The notes below the pieces were generated by a model. It ran no database searches and was not told the origin of the DNA. It saw only the letters and a program-made list of their open reading frames with translations. From positions 1 to 64,000 of the forward strand of contig CAJXLP010000003.1 of NCBI GenBank assembly GCA_913056275.1: 64,000 bases of DNA. Direction: 5' to 3'. Source of the DNA: an uncultured Mycoplasmatota bacterium. GTDB taxonomy: Bacteria; Bacillota_I; Bacilli_A; Izemoplasmatales; Izemoplasmataceae. Position 1 is the first letter of the stretch. Each line of letters opens with the position of its first letter. Positions 51,258 through 58,501 of the stretch are shown here, one piece after another. Both the position numbers and the translations under genes were made by a program.

Positions 51258-51279
51258 TATATCAAAACGTTTTCATATA
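51258..51279. promoter_or_regulatory. CG-centred palindrome, likely LacI-family operator
   Basis: A 22-base palindrome with central AAAACGTTTT flanked by C/C and TATAT/ATATA, symmetrical in all but one pair. This is the classic form of LacI-family operators. It lies just upstream of the -35 of the maltodextrin operon promoter, suited to the LacI-type protein encoded at the end of the same operon. Confidence 0.7.
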
Positions 51280-51384
51280 ATAAACTACAGAAAATCGCTT
51301 TGCGATGCGTTTTAAATCAAATTATTAATAAGTTTAAAAATTGTTTTCTGAAAATATATTTAGTAACTTTTTCACAGTTTTTGT

Positions 51385-52869
51385 CTATTTTCTTGTGTAG
51401 ATTCGATACTCAAACGGTTGAATTTGAAGATTTTCAACTTGATTGAACAATTGTGTCTGATTGCCCTGATGAGTCCAATGATTTCTAAATCCAGCAAGGT
51501 GGAGTTCGATAGATTGAACCTCGCCTGTTAAATTCGCTACGACTAATACTTGATTCGAAAAATCTGGCGTCGTCCGAACAAAACTAAACACGTGCTCATT
51601 CATGTCTTCAAGAATGTATGTGGATTGCACCGTATTGGTTGCATAAAGCGCTGGGTTTGCATCCCTCAATTCAATTAAAGAGCGAATAGCTTCGCTATGA
51701 GAATACTCCCCCCAGGCAATCACATCTTTTTCGAAAAAAGCGAGCGAGGTTTCTTGGTCAGCTTCTTGGCCATTATAAATGAGTGGCATGCCGGGTAGTG
51801 TAAAGGTCAGCATCCGCATGACTGGATATAAGTCACCCATCCGTAGTGCGTGTGTTCCTTCCCATGAATTAACGTCATGATTGGTGGTAAACAGAAGTGG
51901 GAATGAGCCAGACAAATAGCGGTCATGTGTCACGTTTAAATAGTTAATCAGCCCTGTTTCATCGGCGTTTGACTCTGCAATTTGATGCATTTCATGCAGT
52001 AAATGCCAACCTCCGTAATTGGTATTAAAAATGTTGAACCAGTCAAACCGTGAATTATCTTCGGCCAGCAAGAACGCATCAGAATTCACCGCTCTGACGG
52101 CATCGTCAACCGCCTCCCAAACGTGATTTGGCACACTTCCAGCCACATCAGCTCGATACCCATCGACCCCTTTTTCAATCCAAAAGGCCGTCATCTCTGC
52201 TAATTCATCTACCAGAGCCTCGTTCGCATGGTTTAAATCAGCCACATCAGTCCAGTCGGTGCCTTGTGGGTGAATAATTTCTCCATCAACTTGCGTATAA
52301 TACTCCGGGTGCTCAGTGATCCATGGATGATCCCAACCGGTATGATTAATGACTAAATCTAAAATCACGGTAAAACCCAATTCTTTCGCAGTGCTTAACA
52401 AATCTTCAAAGTCTGTCATTGTCCCAAATTCAGGATTGACCGCCTGGTAATCACTGATCGCATAGTAGGAGCCGAGTGACCCCTTACGCAACGTTTCTGA
52501 GATGGGATGAATGGGCATTAACCACAAAATATCGACTCCCAGTTCTTGGAGTCTTGGAAGGTCTGCTTCAAAAGCTTTAAATGTCCCGGCTTCTGAATAC
52601 TGTCGAATGTTGACTTCGTACATGACGGCCCGGTCCACGTCAAAATCATACGTATGATTGGATGCGGGTACATCCGCCGATTGTCCGATCAGCGTCGGAA
52701 AGACCGTCGATGGTCTAAGCGGTGGGAACGTGCAGGGTATTGTGGGATCGCCCTCAACCGCCTCACAATCAACCACCGCCGACTGCTCAGGCTCATTAGG
52801 GTCGCTTTCACAGGCCCCTATTATGAGAGTGACAACACTCAGACTGATCCATAGCATTAACTTTTTCAT
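51385..52869 (-). CDS. Extracellular GH13 alpha-amylase lipoprotein
   Basis: A 494-residue exported lipoprotein with lipobox 'IGAC' and a GH13 barrel: region I 'DLVINHTG', region II 'GYRADVAG' (nucleophile), region III 'LLAEDN' (acid) and region IV 'TTNHDVNSW'. A C-terminal beta domain ends the protein. It should cut starch or glycogen outside the cell into maltodextrins for the MalEFG importer. It is a separate unit upstream of the main operon, with 210 bases of regulatory DNA between them. AGGAGAGAAA precedes the ATG. Confidence 0.91.
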   Translation of the reverse strand: MKKLMLWISLSVVTLIIGACESDPNEPEQSAVVDCEAVEGDPTIPCTFPPLRPSTVFPTLIGQSADVPASNHTYDFDVDRAVMYEVNIRQYSEAGTFKAFEADLPRLQELGVDILWLMPIHPISETLRKGSLGSYYAISDYQAVNPEFGTMTDFEDLLSTAKELGFTVILDLVINHTGWDHPWITEHPEYYTQVDGEIIHPQGTDWTDVADLNHANEALVDELAEMTAFWIEKGVDGYRADVAGSVPNHVWEAVDDAVRAVNSDAFLLAEDNSRFDWFNIFNTNYGGWHLLHEMHQIAESNADETGLINYLNVTHDRYLSGSFPLLFTTNHDVNSWEGTHALRMGDLYPVMRMLTFTLPGMPLIYNGQEADQETSLAFFEKDVIAWGEYSHSEAIRSLIELRDANPALYATNTVQSTYILEDMNEHVFSFVRTTPDFSNQVLVVANLTGEVQSIELHLAGFRNHWTHQGNQTQLFNQVENLQIQPFEYRIYTRK

Positions 52870-52896
52870 TTTCTCTCCTACGTGCGATACTTATTA

Positions 52897-52911
52897 TTGT
52901 AAGCGATATTA
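52897..52911. promoter_or_regulatory. Possible cre box upstream of the amylase lipoprotein
   Basis: TTGTAAGCGATATTA matches the cre consensus with one mismatch, in the 71-base gap between the divergent amylase and hydrolase genes. The similarity to the box at 51237-51251 supports shared CcpA control, but the evidence is a motif match only. Confidence 0.4.
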
Positions 52912-52940
52912 AGGTAAACTGTCATTACGGAGGGTTTTTT

Positions 52941-53465
52941 ATGAAAAACGCACTAATCGTAGTCGATATGCAAAATGACTTTGTGGACGGGGCTTTAGGA
53001 TTCGAAGGTGCCCAAAAAGTGATTCCAGTAATTACTCAAAAAATTAAAGCCGCACGCAAAAGTGACACGCGTGTCATATTCACGATGGATACGCACTATG
53101 ATGACTATTTAGAGACCGTTGAAGGGGACCATTTACCCGTACCGCATGGTATTGAGGGCACGCATGGGCATGCCTTGGTAGAAGCGATCAACGCGTTGAA
53201 AAAAGCCGCTGATCCCGTATTTAAAAAACCGACCTTTCCGTCTTTAGACCTTGCCAATTATTTAAAACAAGAAGGGTATGAACACGTTGAGTTATGTGGA
53301 TTAGTCTCTAGCATGTGTGTCATTTCCAACGCGGTGATGGCGAAAGCGGCACTTCCCAATGCAAAGATTGTCGTTGATGCCACCGCTACGACCACCTTTG
53401 ATTCAACCTTTCAAACCCAAACACTTAGTATGCTCACTCATTTGCACATTGATGTCATCGAATAG
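52941..53465 (+). CDS. Isochorismatase-like cysteine hydrolase (nicotinamidase-related)
   Basis: A 174-residue hydrolase. The catalytic triad is visible: Asp in 'VVDMQNDFVDGAL', Lys in 'FKKPTFPS' and Cys in 'VSSMCVISNAVMAKA'. 'TMDTHYDDYLETVEG' followed by 'PVPHGIEGT' is the pattern of nicotinamidase/pyrazinamidase relatives, so deamidation of nicotinamide for NAD salvage is plausible. Other amides are possible. GGAGG precedes the ATG. The flavin-binding gene follows after eight bases. Confidence 0.87.
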   Translation: MKNALIVVDMQNDFVDGALGFEGAQKVIPVITQKIKAARKSDTRVIFTMDTHYDDYLETVEGDHLPVPHGIEGTHGHALVEAINALKKAADPVFKKPTFPSLDLANYLKQEGYEHVELCGLVSSMCVISNAVMAKAALPNAKIVVDATATTTFDSTFQTQTLSMLTHLHIDVIE

Positions 53466-53473
53466 GAGACGAT

Positions 53474-54076
53474 ATGCCAACTTTTAATCCAAATGATATT
53501 CACCCTCGTCATTTTTATCAATTATTTATGGGGAGTTTAGTTCCCCGACCAATCGCTTGGGCCCTCACGCAAAACGAAGATCAAACCCTCAATTTAGCGC
53601 CCATGAGTTGTTTTTCTGCGGTGAACACCAGACCTCCCATGGTCATGATGTCCATTGGTGAACAAGACGGAGACCTCAAGCACACGACGGCGAATATTTT
53701 AAGAGCCAAAGAAGTCGTCATTCATATCCCTGAGTTTCATCAGTTAGATGCCGTTCATCAATCTGCGGGCCATTACCCGAAGGATGCGAGTGAAGTGGAC
53801 GCGTTGGGTTTAGAAACAGAGCCATCTCAAGTCATTGGCACACCGTCTTTAAAGGCCTCGCGCGTTCGCATGGAATGCACACTCCATAGCGTCCATGAAC
53901 TCCCGAGCAATCACGTCTTATTTTTAAACGTTGAACGATTAATTATTGATGACAGTGTCATGGAAAACGGGACCATCTCAAATGCCTTATTTAAGCCGAT
54001 TGCCCGGATATCTGGCGGCTATTACGCAGGCTTAACCCAACCGATTCATTTAAAAAAATACCCAATTCGGTCATAA
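53474..54076 (+). CDS. Flavin-reductase-like FMN-binding split-barrel protein
   Basis: A 200-residue protein of the flavin reductase-like domain family. 'GSLVPRPIAWALTQNEDQTLNLAPMSCFSAVNTRPPMVMMSIG' shows the FMN phosphate and ring contacts, and 'KEVVIHIPE' and 'VRMECTLHSVHELP' complete the barrel. Members reduce flavins or bind FMN as a sensor or electron carrier. Its partner is unknown. It is cotranscribed with the cysteine hydrolase. Confidence 0.87.
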   Translation: MPTFNPNDIHPRHFYQLFMGSLVPRPIAWALTQNEDQTLNLAPMSCFSAVNTRPPMVMMSIGEQDGDLKHTTANILRAKEVVIHIPEFHQLDAVHQSAGHYPKDASEVDALGLETEPSQVIGTPSLKASRVRMECTLHSVHELPSNHVLFLNVERLIIDDSVMENGTISNALFKPIARISGGYYAGLTQPIHLKKYPIRS

Positions 54077-54126
54077 ATCGTGAATTATTCGGTATAATAT
54101 TTTTTGTAATGGATAGGAGAAAAATT

Positions 54127-54699
54127 ATGAAAAATATATTGACGGTACCGAATCTATTATCGATGTCTAGAATTATCTTTTTACCAGTACTCATTTATTT
54201 GGTGTTAATTGAAGAGCGCTTTATGTTTTTGTGGGGCTATTTAATCCTTGGATCAACGGATGCGTTTGACGGCTATTTAGCGCGTAAATTCAAATCGGTC
54301 AGCGAATTTGGTAAAACCATTGATTCGTTTGCGGATGTATTCTTCTATATCGGGACTGCGTGGTTTATTTACCGACTCTATCCCGATTATTTAATGCCTA
54401 ACTGGAATTTGCTTATGGGATTCTTTGGCTTATTTGCCCTGTCATTTTTAATTTCCAGCATCCTTTATAAAGTGCCAATCATGATGCACACCTCATTACT
54501 TCGGTATGGCGCAGTCTTAATATACATTCTCGTTATCATGTCTTATTTCTTTGATACGACGCTGTTTGTTGGATTTATCTTGTTTTATTATTTAATCGCC
54601 TTTACAGAAGAAATATTCATTTTCATCTTACATCCCGGATTCGACCGAGATGCGAAAAGTATTTGGCATTTACATGCGTCAAAAAAACGGGCTTCTTAA
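54127..54699 (+). CDS. CDP-alcohol phosphatidyltransferase (PgsA-like)
   Basis: A 190-residue membrane enzyme that attaches an alcohol phosphate to CDP-diacylglycerol. The full signature D-x-x-DG-x2-AR-x8-G-x3-D-x3-D is present in 'DAFDGYLARKF' and 'GKTIDSFADVFF'. 'TVPNLLSMSRI' at the N terminus is like PgsA, so phosphatidylglycerophosphate synthesis is the likely role. TAGGAG supports the ATG at 54127 over an ATG at 54109. With plsY it represents phospholipid synthesis in the window. Confidence 0.88.
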   Translation: MKNILTVPNLLSMSRIIFLPVLIYLVLIEERFMFLWGYLILGSTDAFDGYLARKFKSVSEFGKTIDSFADVFFYIGTAWFIYRLYPDYLMPNWNLLMGFFGLFALSFLISSILYKVPIMMHTSLLRYGAVLIYILVIMSYFFDTTLFVGFILFYYLIAFTEEIFIFILHPGFDRDAKSIWHLHASKKRAS

Positions 54700-54720
54700 T
54701 CTAAGAAGCCCGTTTTTTTT
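54685..54720. terminator. Bidirectional terminator
   Basis: AAACGGGCTTCTT pairs with AAGAAGCCCGTTT around a five-base loop, with T runs on both strands. It ends the phosphatidyltransferase gene and the convergent acyltransferase gene. Confidence 0.93.
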
Positions 54721-55198
54721 CCGTCCGTTTTTTCAGTTTTTTCAGTTTCGGTCGCACATAGCGTTGCGCGACGATGGGAAATCCGTTACTAAGTATAAAA
54801 TAAGCGGTAATGACGAGACTCGCCCACAGTGGATTGAATAAGTAGAACACCGCTGCCGGTAAAATTTGAATCCAGTGAGAAAATTCAGCCCGTCTTGTTT
54901 CTGTGATGAATTGATCGTAATATTCCACCGATGTGTCTGTCAGTGATTTTTTTTGGAACCCATCTTTAAACAAGGCAGCCCCATCAGGGAGGTATTTTTT
55001 CCACTTTTTAATGAAAAAGATTTTTTCATAAATTTTACCATTTGCTTCCCATTTAAACGTTTGACTCCACCAAGTGTCTGATTCAAATAACCGGCTCGGT
55101 AACGCGATTGAAAGTTTCGCAAGACTTAAATGAGCGGCAAGGATTCCTCCTACATTCAAGGCAATCAAAAGCCAACCGTCTACGTTAAATACGGGCAT
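54701..55198 (-). CDS. CrtO-like glycosyl-carotenoate acyltransferase family protein
   Basis: A 165-residue membrane protein. The signature 'LPDGAALFKDGFQKKSL', 'FITETRRAEFSHWIQI' and 'NPLWASLVITAYFILSNGFPIVAQRY' is that of the CrtO family, which acylates the sugar of glycosyl-diaponeurosporenoate in staphyloxanthin synthesis. The basic tail is longer than usual. It begins on the last base of the glycosyltransferase gene stop, so the two are coupled. Without carotenoid genes the acceptor may be another glycolipid. Confidence 0.84.
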   Translation of the reverse strand: MPVFNVDGWLLIALNVGGILAAHLSLAKLSIALPSRLFESDTWWSQTFKWEANGKIYEKIFFIKKWKKYLPDGAALFKDGFQKKSLTDTSVEYYDQFITETRRAEFSHWIQILPAAVFYLFNPLWASLVITAYFILSNGFPIVAQRYVRPKLKKLKKRTEKKRAS

Positions 55199-56295
55199 TA
55201 CTCATCTCCTAAATCAATGTCCCGGCCGCGCCACTGGACACGACGTTTCACGCGTGTATTCACCACACTAATCACGAACACGCTTAAGAAATAAAGCGCG
55301 TGAAAAGGGAATAATAAAATGGTCAGCCATGAGAAGTTACCGACCCTGCGGGCCATCCAAAATAGTTCGACTCCAGCCGCTATATACAAAGCAAGCTGGA
55401 CCCACGATGGGCTCTCCATCCAAAGGGGTCTTAAAAAAGCCCCATACAGACTGGTCAGCCAAAGACTGACTAAAATCATGTTGCCAACACCGATCAAGAT
55501 GGCACCGGTCGCAAAGCTCTTTGACCAACCAAAGATGCTTTCTTTAAAGCCCCCCGGATACATCCGAAAGGAAATGGCTCCGGTTCCAACTAATGATTTG
55601 ATCGGTCGATTTTCTTCTAAAAACACTTTTCCCATTTCAATATCATCCAGCACACTTTGATTAACATTCTTATGTGCTTCAACGCGCGCATAATCGGTTT
55701 GACTCATGACTTGAACCGGACCGTAAAATACTCGCGGTTTGAGGCGTCTTTGAAACGGGGTGTATAAATTCGACGCCATCAAGATTACAACGTTAAAAAT
55801 GGCCGATAACTGTTCATAGGGTTGTTTCATTAAATGGTAAGGTTGAATCGATAATGGGGATTCACCCGCGGCATATTCCTGCAGTATTTTATCAATGCCA
55901 CCCGGTTCAAACGTAGTATCGGCATCCAGCAGCATCAGCGTCTCATGCTGCGCAGCTTCTTTCCCTTGATAAAGCGCCCAGGATTTCCCTCGCCACCCTT
56001 TGGGGAGTGGTTTAGAGCGAATGACTGTTGCTCCAAAATCTTCGGCAATTTGGGCGGTGTCATCGGTCGAATCATCGTCAATCACGATCAGCTCACCTAA
56101 AAAATCGTTGGCTTTAATCGAGGCGAGTAAGGGTTTGATACGTAAGGCTTCATTCCGCGCTGGAATCAATATGGTCACATCGCTTGATAGCCCTTCGCCC
56201 GGCGACTTTCCTTTGAATGAAGGAATCTTCCACATTAAAAAGATACCCACTAAAAGTCCTGTGATATAGATGCTGTTTAAAATAATATTTGCCAT
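55198..56295 (-). CDS. Family 2 glycosyltransferase, CrtQ-like
   Basis: A 365-residue membrane glycosyltransferase: N-terminal helix, GT-A domain with 'VTILIPARNEALRIKPLLAS', 'VIDDDSTDDTAQIAE', 'LMLLDADTTFEPGGID' (DxD), 'DDIEMGKVFLEE' (ED catalytic region) and three or four C-terminal helices. It resembles CrtQ, which glucosylates diaponeurosporenoate, and is followed by a CrtO-like acyltransferase as in staphylococci. The substrate is inferred from that pairing only. Confidence 0.85.
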   Translation of the reverse strand: MANIILNSIYITGLLVGIFLMWKIPSFKGKSPGEGLSSDVTILIPARNEALRIKPLLASIKANDFLGELIVIDDDSTDDTAQIAEDFGATVIRSKPLPKGWRGKSWALYQGKEAAQHETLMLLDADTTFEPGGIDKILQEYAAGESPLSIQPYHLMKQPYEQLSAIFNVVILMASNLYTPFQRRLKPRVFYGPVQVMSQTDYARVEAHKNVNQSVLDDIEMGKVFLEENRPIKSLVGTGAISFRMYPGGFKESIFGWSKSFATGAILIGVGNMILVSLWLTSLYGAFLRPLWMESPSWVQLALYIAAGVELFWMARRVGNFSWLTILLFPFHALYFLSVFVISVVNTRVKRRVQWRGRDIDLGDE

Positions 56296-56318
56296 ATAAA
56301 CCTCAGTGTTAGTATAAC

Positions 56319-56345
56319 AAAAAAACAGGCGTTTGCCTGTTTATA
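56319..56345 (-). terminator. Terminator after pyrR-tRNA-Pro
   Basis: On the minus strand AAACAGGC pairs with GCCTGTTT around AAAC, followed by seven T residues. It lies a few bases after the encoded CCA of tRNA-Pro. Confidence 0.9.
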
Positions 56346-56348
56346 AAG

Positions 56349-56425
56349 TGGTCGGGAAGACAGGATTTGAACCTGCGACCTCCTCGTCCCGAACGAGGTG
56401 CTCTACCAAGCTAAGCTACTTCCCG
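56349..56425 (-). tRNA. tRNA-Pro (anticodon CGG)
   Basis: The minus strand folds as a cloverleaf of 77 bases including an encoded CCA: acceptor CGGGAAG/CTTCCCG with A discriminator, D arm with 'AGCTTGGTAGAGC', anticodon stem CCTCG/CGAGG with loop TTCGGGA (anticodon CGG) and T arm 'GCAGGTTCAAATCCTGT'. It reads CCG codons. Its 5' ten bases are also the end of pyrR. Confidence 0.94.
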
Positions 56426-56922
56426 GGAATATCATCCAAATATACACTCATCGTGTGCGTATCGACCACGATTTTTTCTGAGTGTGAGGTGGGAATATTT
56501 TTCCCGATAAAATCTGGACGAATAGGGAGTTCTCGGTGTCCGCGGTCAACCAGGATTGCAAGGTTAATGGCCGCCGGCCGTCCAGGAATCATCAAGGCAT
56601 CCATGGCTGCTCTGACGCTGCGTCCTGTATATAAGACGTCATCGACTAAAATGATTCGTTTACCGTCAGTTTCAATGGCATGTTTAACGAGAGATTTATT
56701 CGGCGTATCATCTCTAAACGGAGCAATATCTAAGGCAAATACAGGCACCTCTTGGCCACTAAATTCGGCCAAAAAAAAGCCGATCTTTTCAGCCAGTGGC
56801 ACCCCTTTTTTTTGAATGCCTACTAAGATTAAATCGTCTAACGTTTCGTGCGTTTCGATAATCTCATGGGTCATCCGTTTAAGCGTCCGTTCAGTCGCAT
56901 CTTGAGTTAATATTTCTTTCAT
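56416..56922 (-). CDS. pyrR: Pyrimidine operon regulator / uracil phosphoribosyltransferase
   Basis: A 168-residue PRTase-fold RNA-binding attenuator protein. The PRPP loop is 'RIILVDDVLYTGRSVRAAMDA', and 'VGIQKKGVPLA' and 'DIAPFRDD' are family blocks. It binds UMP and then the leader of target mRNAs. A plausible target is the divergent uracil permease leader at 56995-57080. Its last codons and TAG stop lie inside the 5' end of tRNA-Pro, so maturation of the tRNA would cut this mRNA just before its stop codon. Confidence 0.95.
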   Translation of the reverse strand: MKEILTQDATERTLKRMTHEIIETHETLDDLILVGIQKKGVPLAEKIGFFLAEFSGQEVPVFALDIAPFRDDTPNKSLVKHAIETDGKRIILVDDVLYTGRSVRAAMDALMIPGRPAAINLAILVDRGHRELPIRPDFIGKNIPTSHSEKIVVDTHTMSVYLDDIPGK

Positions 56923-56958
56923 CGATTACTCCTTGACATAATTATAACAAAAAAAGGC

Positions 56959-56987
56959 TTGTTGCAATCTGTAATATATGGTAAAGT
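56959..56987 (+). promoter_or_regulatory. Candidate promoter of the uracil permease gene
   Basis: TTGTTG (56959-56964) and TAAAGT (56982-56987) are 17 bases apart, with TGG just before the -10. Transcription from here would start close to 56995, immediately before the PyrR-type leader. Confidence 0.45.
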
Positions 56988-56994
56988 TTTTTCA

Positions 56995-57080
56995 AAGAGG
57001 TCCTTTAAAGCATGCCTGTGAGCATACTAAGGTCACGCATTTCGACGGCTTATAAGGGCACCCTTTGGGTGTTTTTTTAT
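56995..57080 (+). promoter_or_regulatory. PyrR-type attenuator leader of the uracil permease gene
   Basis: The leader has the form of a PyrR binding loop at 57002-57032: outer CCTT/AAGG, conserved-looking TTTAAAGC, inner ATGC/GCAT closing CTGTGA, and ACTAAGG. A terminator follows: CACCC (57059-57063), TTT, GGGTG, then seven T residues (57072-57078). PyrR with UMP would favour the terminator and shut off uracil uptake. The pyrR gene lies divergently next door. Confidence 0.75.
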
Positions 57081-57110
57081 GGGGCTCTCTTAAAAAATAA
57101 GGAGGTTTCA

Positions 57111-58382
57111 ATGCAAACATTGAAACTGGGGATTCAAGAGAAACCCCGAAATGCAGGTACTTGGTTTATATTAAGTCTTCAACATGTGTTCGCGATGTTT
57201 GGCGCGACAGTTTTGGTTCCGATTTTGACCGGATTATCCATTTCTGTCGCCCTTTTTGCGTCCGGACTTGGCACCTTGATTTACATCGCAATTACACGCG
57301 GTAAAGTCCCAGTCTATTTAGGCTCATCGTTCGCCTACATTGCGGCGATTATCGTGGCCACCAATACGTATGGGGTCGGCAGTGCCTTTGTCGGTTTAAT
57401 GGCGGTTGGTGTGATTTACATCGTCGTTTCACTCATCATTAAAGCTGTCGGGACACAGTGGTTGCATCACGCCCTTCCACCCGTTGTCATTGGCCCACTG
57501 ATTGCGATTATCGGAATTGGCTTAGCCGGAGTCGCGACGGGCCAAGCGGGCCTTGTCAATGGGTCGGCCGATGCGACTTACGCAGCACTCGCCACTGACT
57601 GGATGAACCCACTCATTGCTTTTGTCTCGTTTGCAACAGTGGTTGGCCTCGCGATTTTTGCCAAAGGCTTCTTTAAGATCGTTCCGATTTTAGGCGGCAT
57701 TGTTGTCGGATATGTGTTTGCCTTGGTAGTTGGCTATGTCGATTTTTCAGGACTCTCAGGGGCTGCTGTGTTTGGCCTTCCTGATTTTCAAATTATCGGC
57801 ACCTATACGTTAAATTTTGGGGCGGTCTTAATTTTTGCACCTTTAGCACTGGTAACGATTGCCGAACACATCGGCGATCATAAAGTCTTGGGCGCGATTA
57901 CGGGTGAAGATTTCTTAACCGACCCGGGCCTTGATAAAACACTCCTTGGCGATGGCATCGCCACGTTTGTCAGTGGCATGTTCGGAGGACCCGCCAATAC
58001 GACATACGGAGAAAATACCGGCGTCATTGGAATGACCCGTGTGGCCAGCGTATGGGTGGTTGGGACCGCCGCTATCATGGCCATTGTCATGAGTTTTGTC
58101 AATGCCTTCACCGGCCTCATCGCAACCATTCCTTTGCCCGTCATGGGTGGGGTGCTCATCTTGTTATTTGGATTGATCGCGGGGAATGGCTTGAAAGTCA
58201 TGATCGAAGGCAACGTCGATCTCAAGGAAATGCGGAATATCGTCATCGTCTCGACCATGTTAGTGATTGGGCTCGGTGGTGCGAACTTTGTGATCAATGA
58301 TGCGACTAGCCTTTCCGGGATGGCATTGGCTGCGATGGTTGGTATAACGCTGAATCTGATTTTGCCACAATCCAGCGAGTAA
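57111..58382 (+). CDS. uraA: Uracil permease
   Basis: A 423-residue nucleobase:cation symporter of the NCS2 family with about 14 helices. 'QHVFAMFGATVLVPILTGL', 'GSSFAYIAAI', 'APLALVTIAEHIGDHKVLG' (substrate-site Glu in AEHIGD) and 'GGPANTTYGENTGVIGMT' are uracil-permease blocks. The ATG at 57111 follows AAGGAGG; the longer frame from 57012 would translate the attenuator and is rejected. Control by PyrR attenuation is indicated by the leader. Confidence 0.95.
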   Translation: MQTLKLGIQEKPRNAGTWFILSLQHVFAMFGATVLVPILTGLSISVALFASGLGTLIYIAITRGKVPVYLGSSFAYIAAIIVATNTYGVGSAFVGLMAVGVIYIVVSLIIKAVGTQWLHHALPPVVIGPLIAIIGIGLAGVATGQAGLVNGSADATYAALATDWMNPLIAFVSFATVVGLAIFAKGFFKIVPILGGIVVGYVFALVVGYVDFSGLSGAAVFGLPDFQIIGTYTLNFGAVLIFAPLALVTIAEHIGDHKVLGAITGEDFLTDPGLDKTLLGDGIATFVSGMFGGPANTTYGENTGVIGMTRVASVWVVGTAAIMAIVMSFVNAFTGLIATIPLPVMGGVLILLFGLIAGNGLKVMIEGNVDLKEMRNIVIVSTMLVIGLGGANFVINDATSLSGMALAAMVGITLNLILPQSSE

Positions 58383-58439
58383 CCCTTGAAAGTATGAGGG
58401 AAAAAGGCTAAAATAAAAGTAATTTAACCGCCAGACAAA

Positions 58440-58483
58440 GAGTGCGCAAGGAAGCCATTGGTTTTTATCTTGCGCACTTTTTC
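58440..58483 (+). terminator. Terminator between uraA and the DAO-family gene
   Basis: AGTGCGCAAG and CTTGCGCACT form a perfect ten-pair stem with an 18-base loop and a T run. It ends about 14 bases before the next gene's ribosome site, so it could also act as an attenuator for that gene. Confidence 0.82.
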
Positions 58484-58501
58484 TATTTCTAGGAGGAATG
58501 T

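Noticed and set aside
57012-57110. Longer start for the uracil permease
   Set aside because: The extra 33 residues are the PyrR-type leader and terminator; AAGGAGG marks the ATG at 57111.
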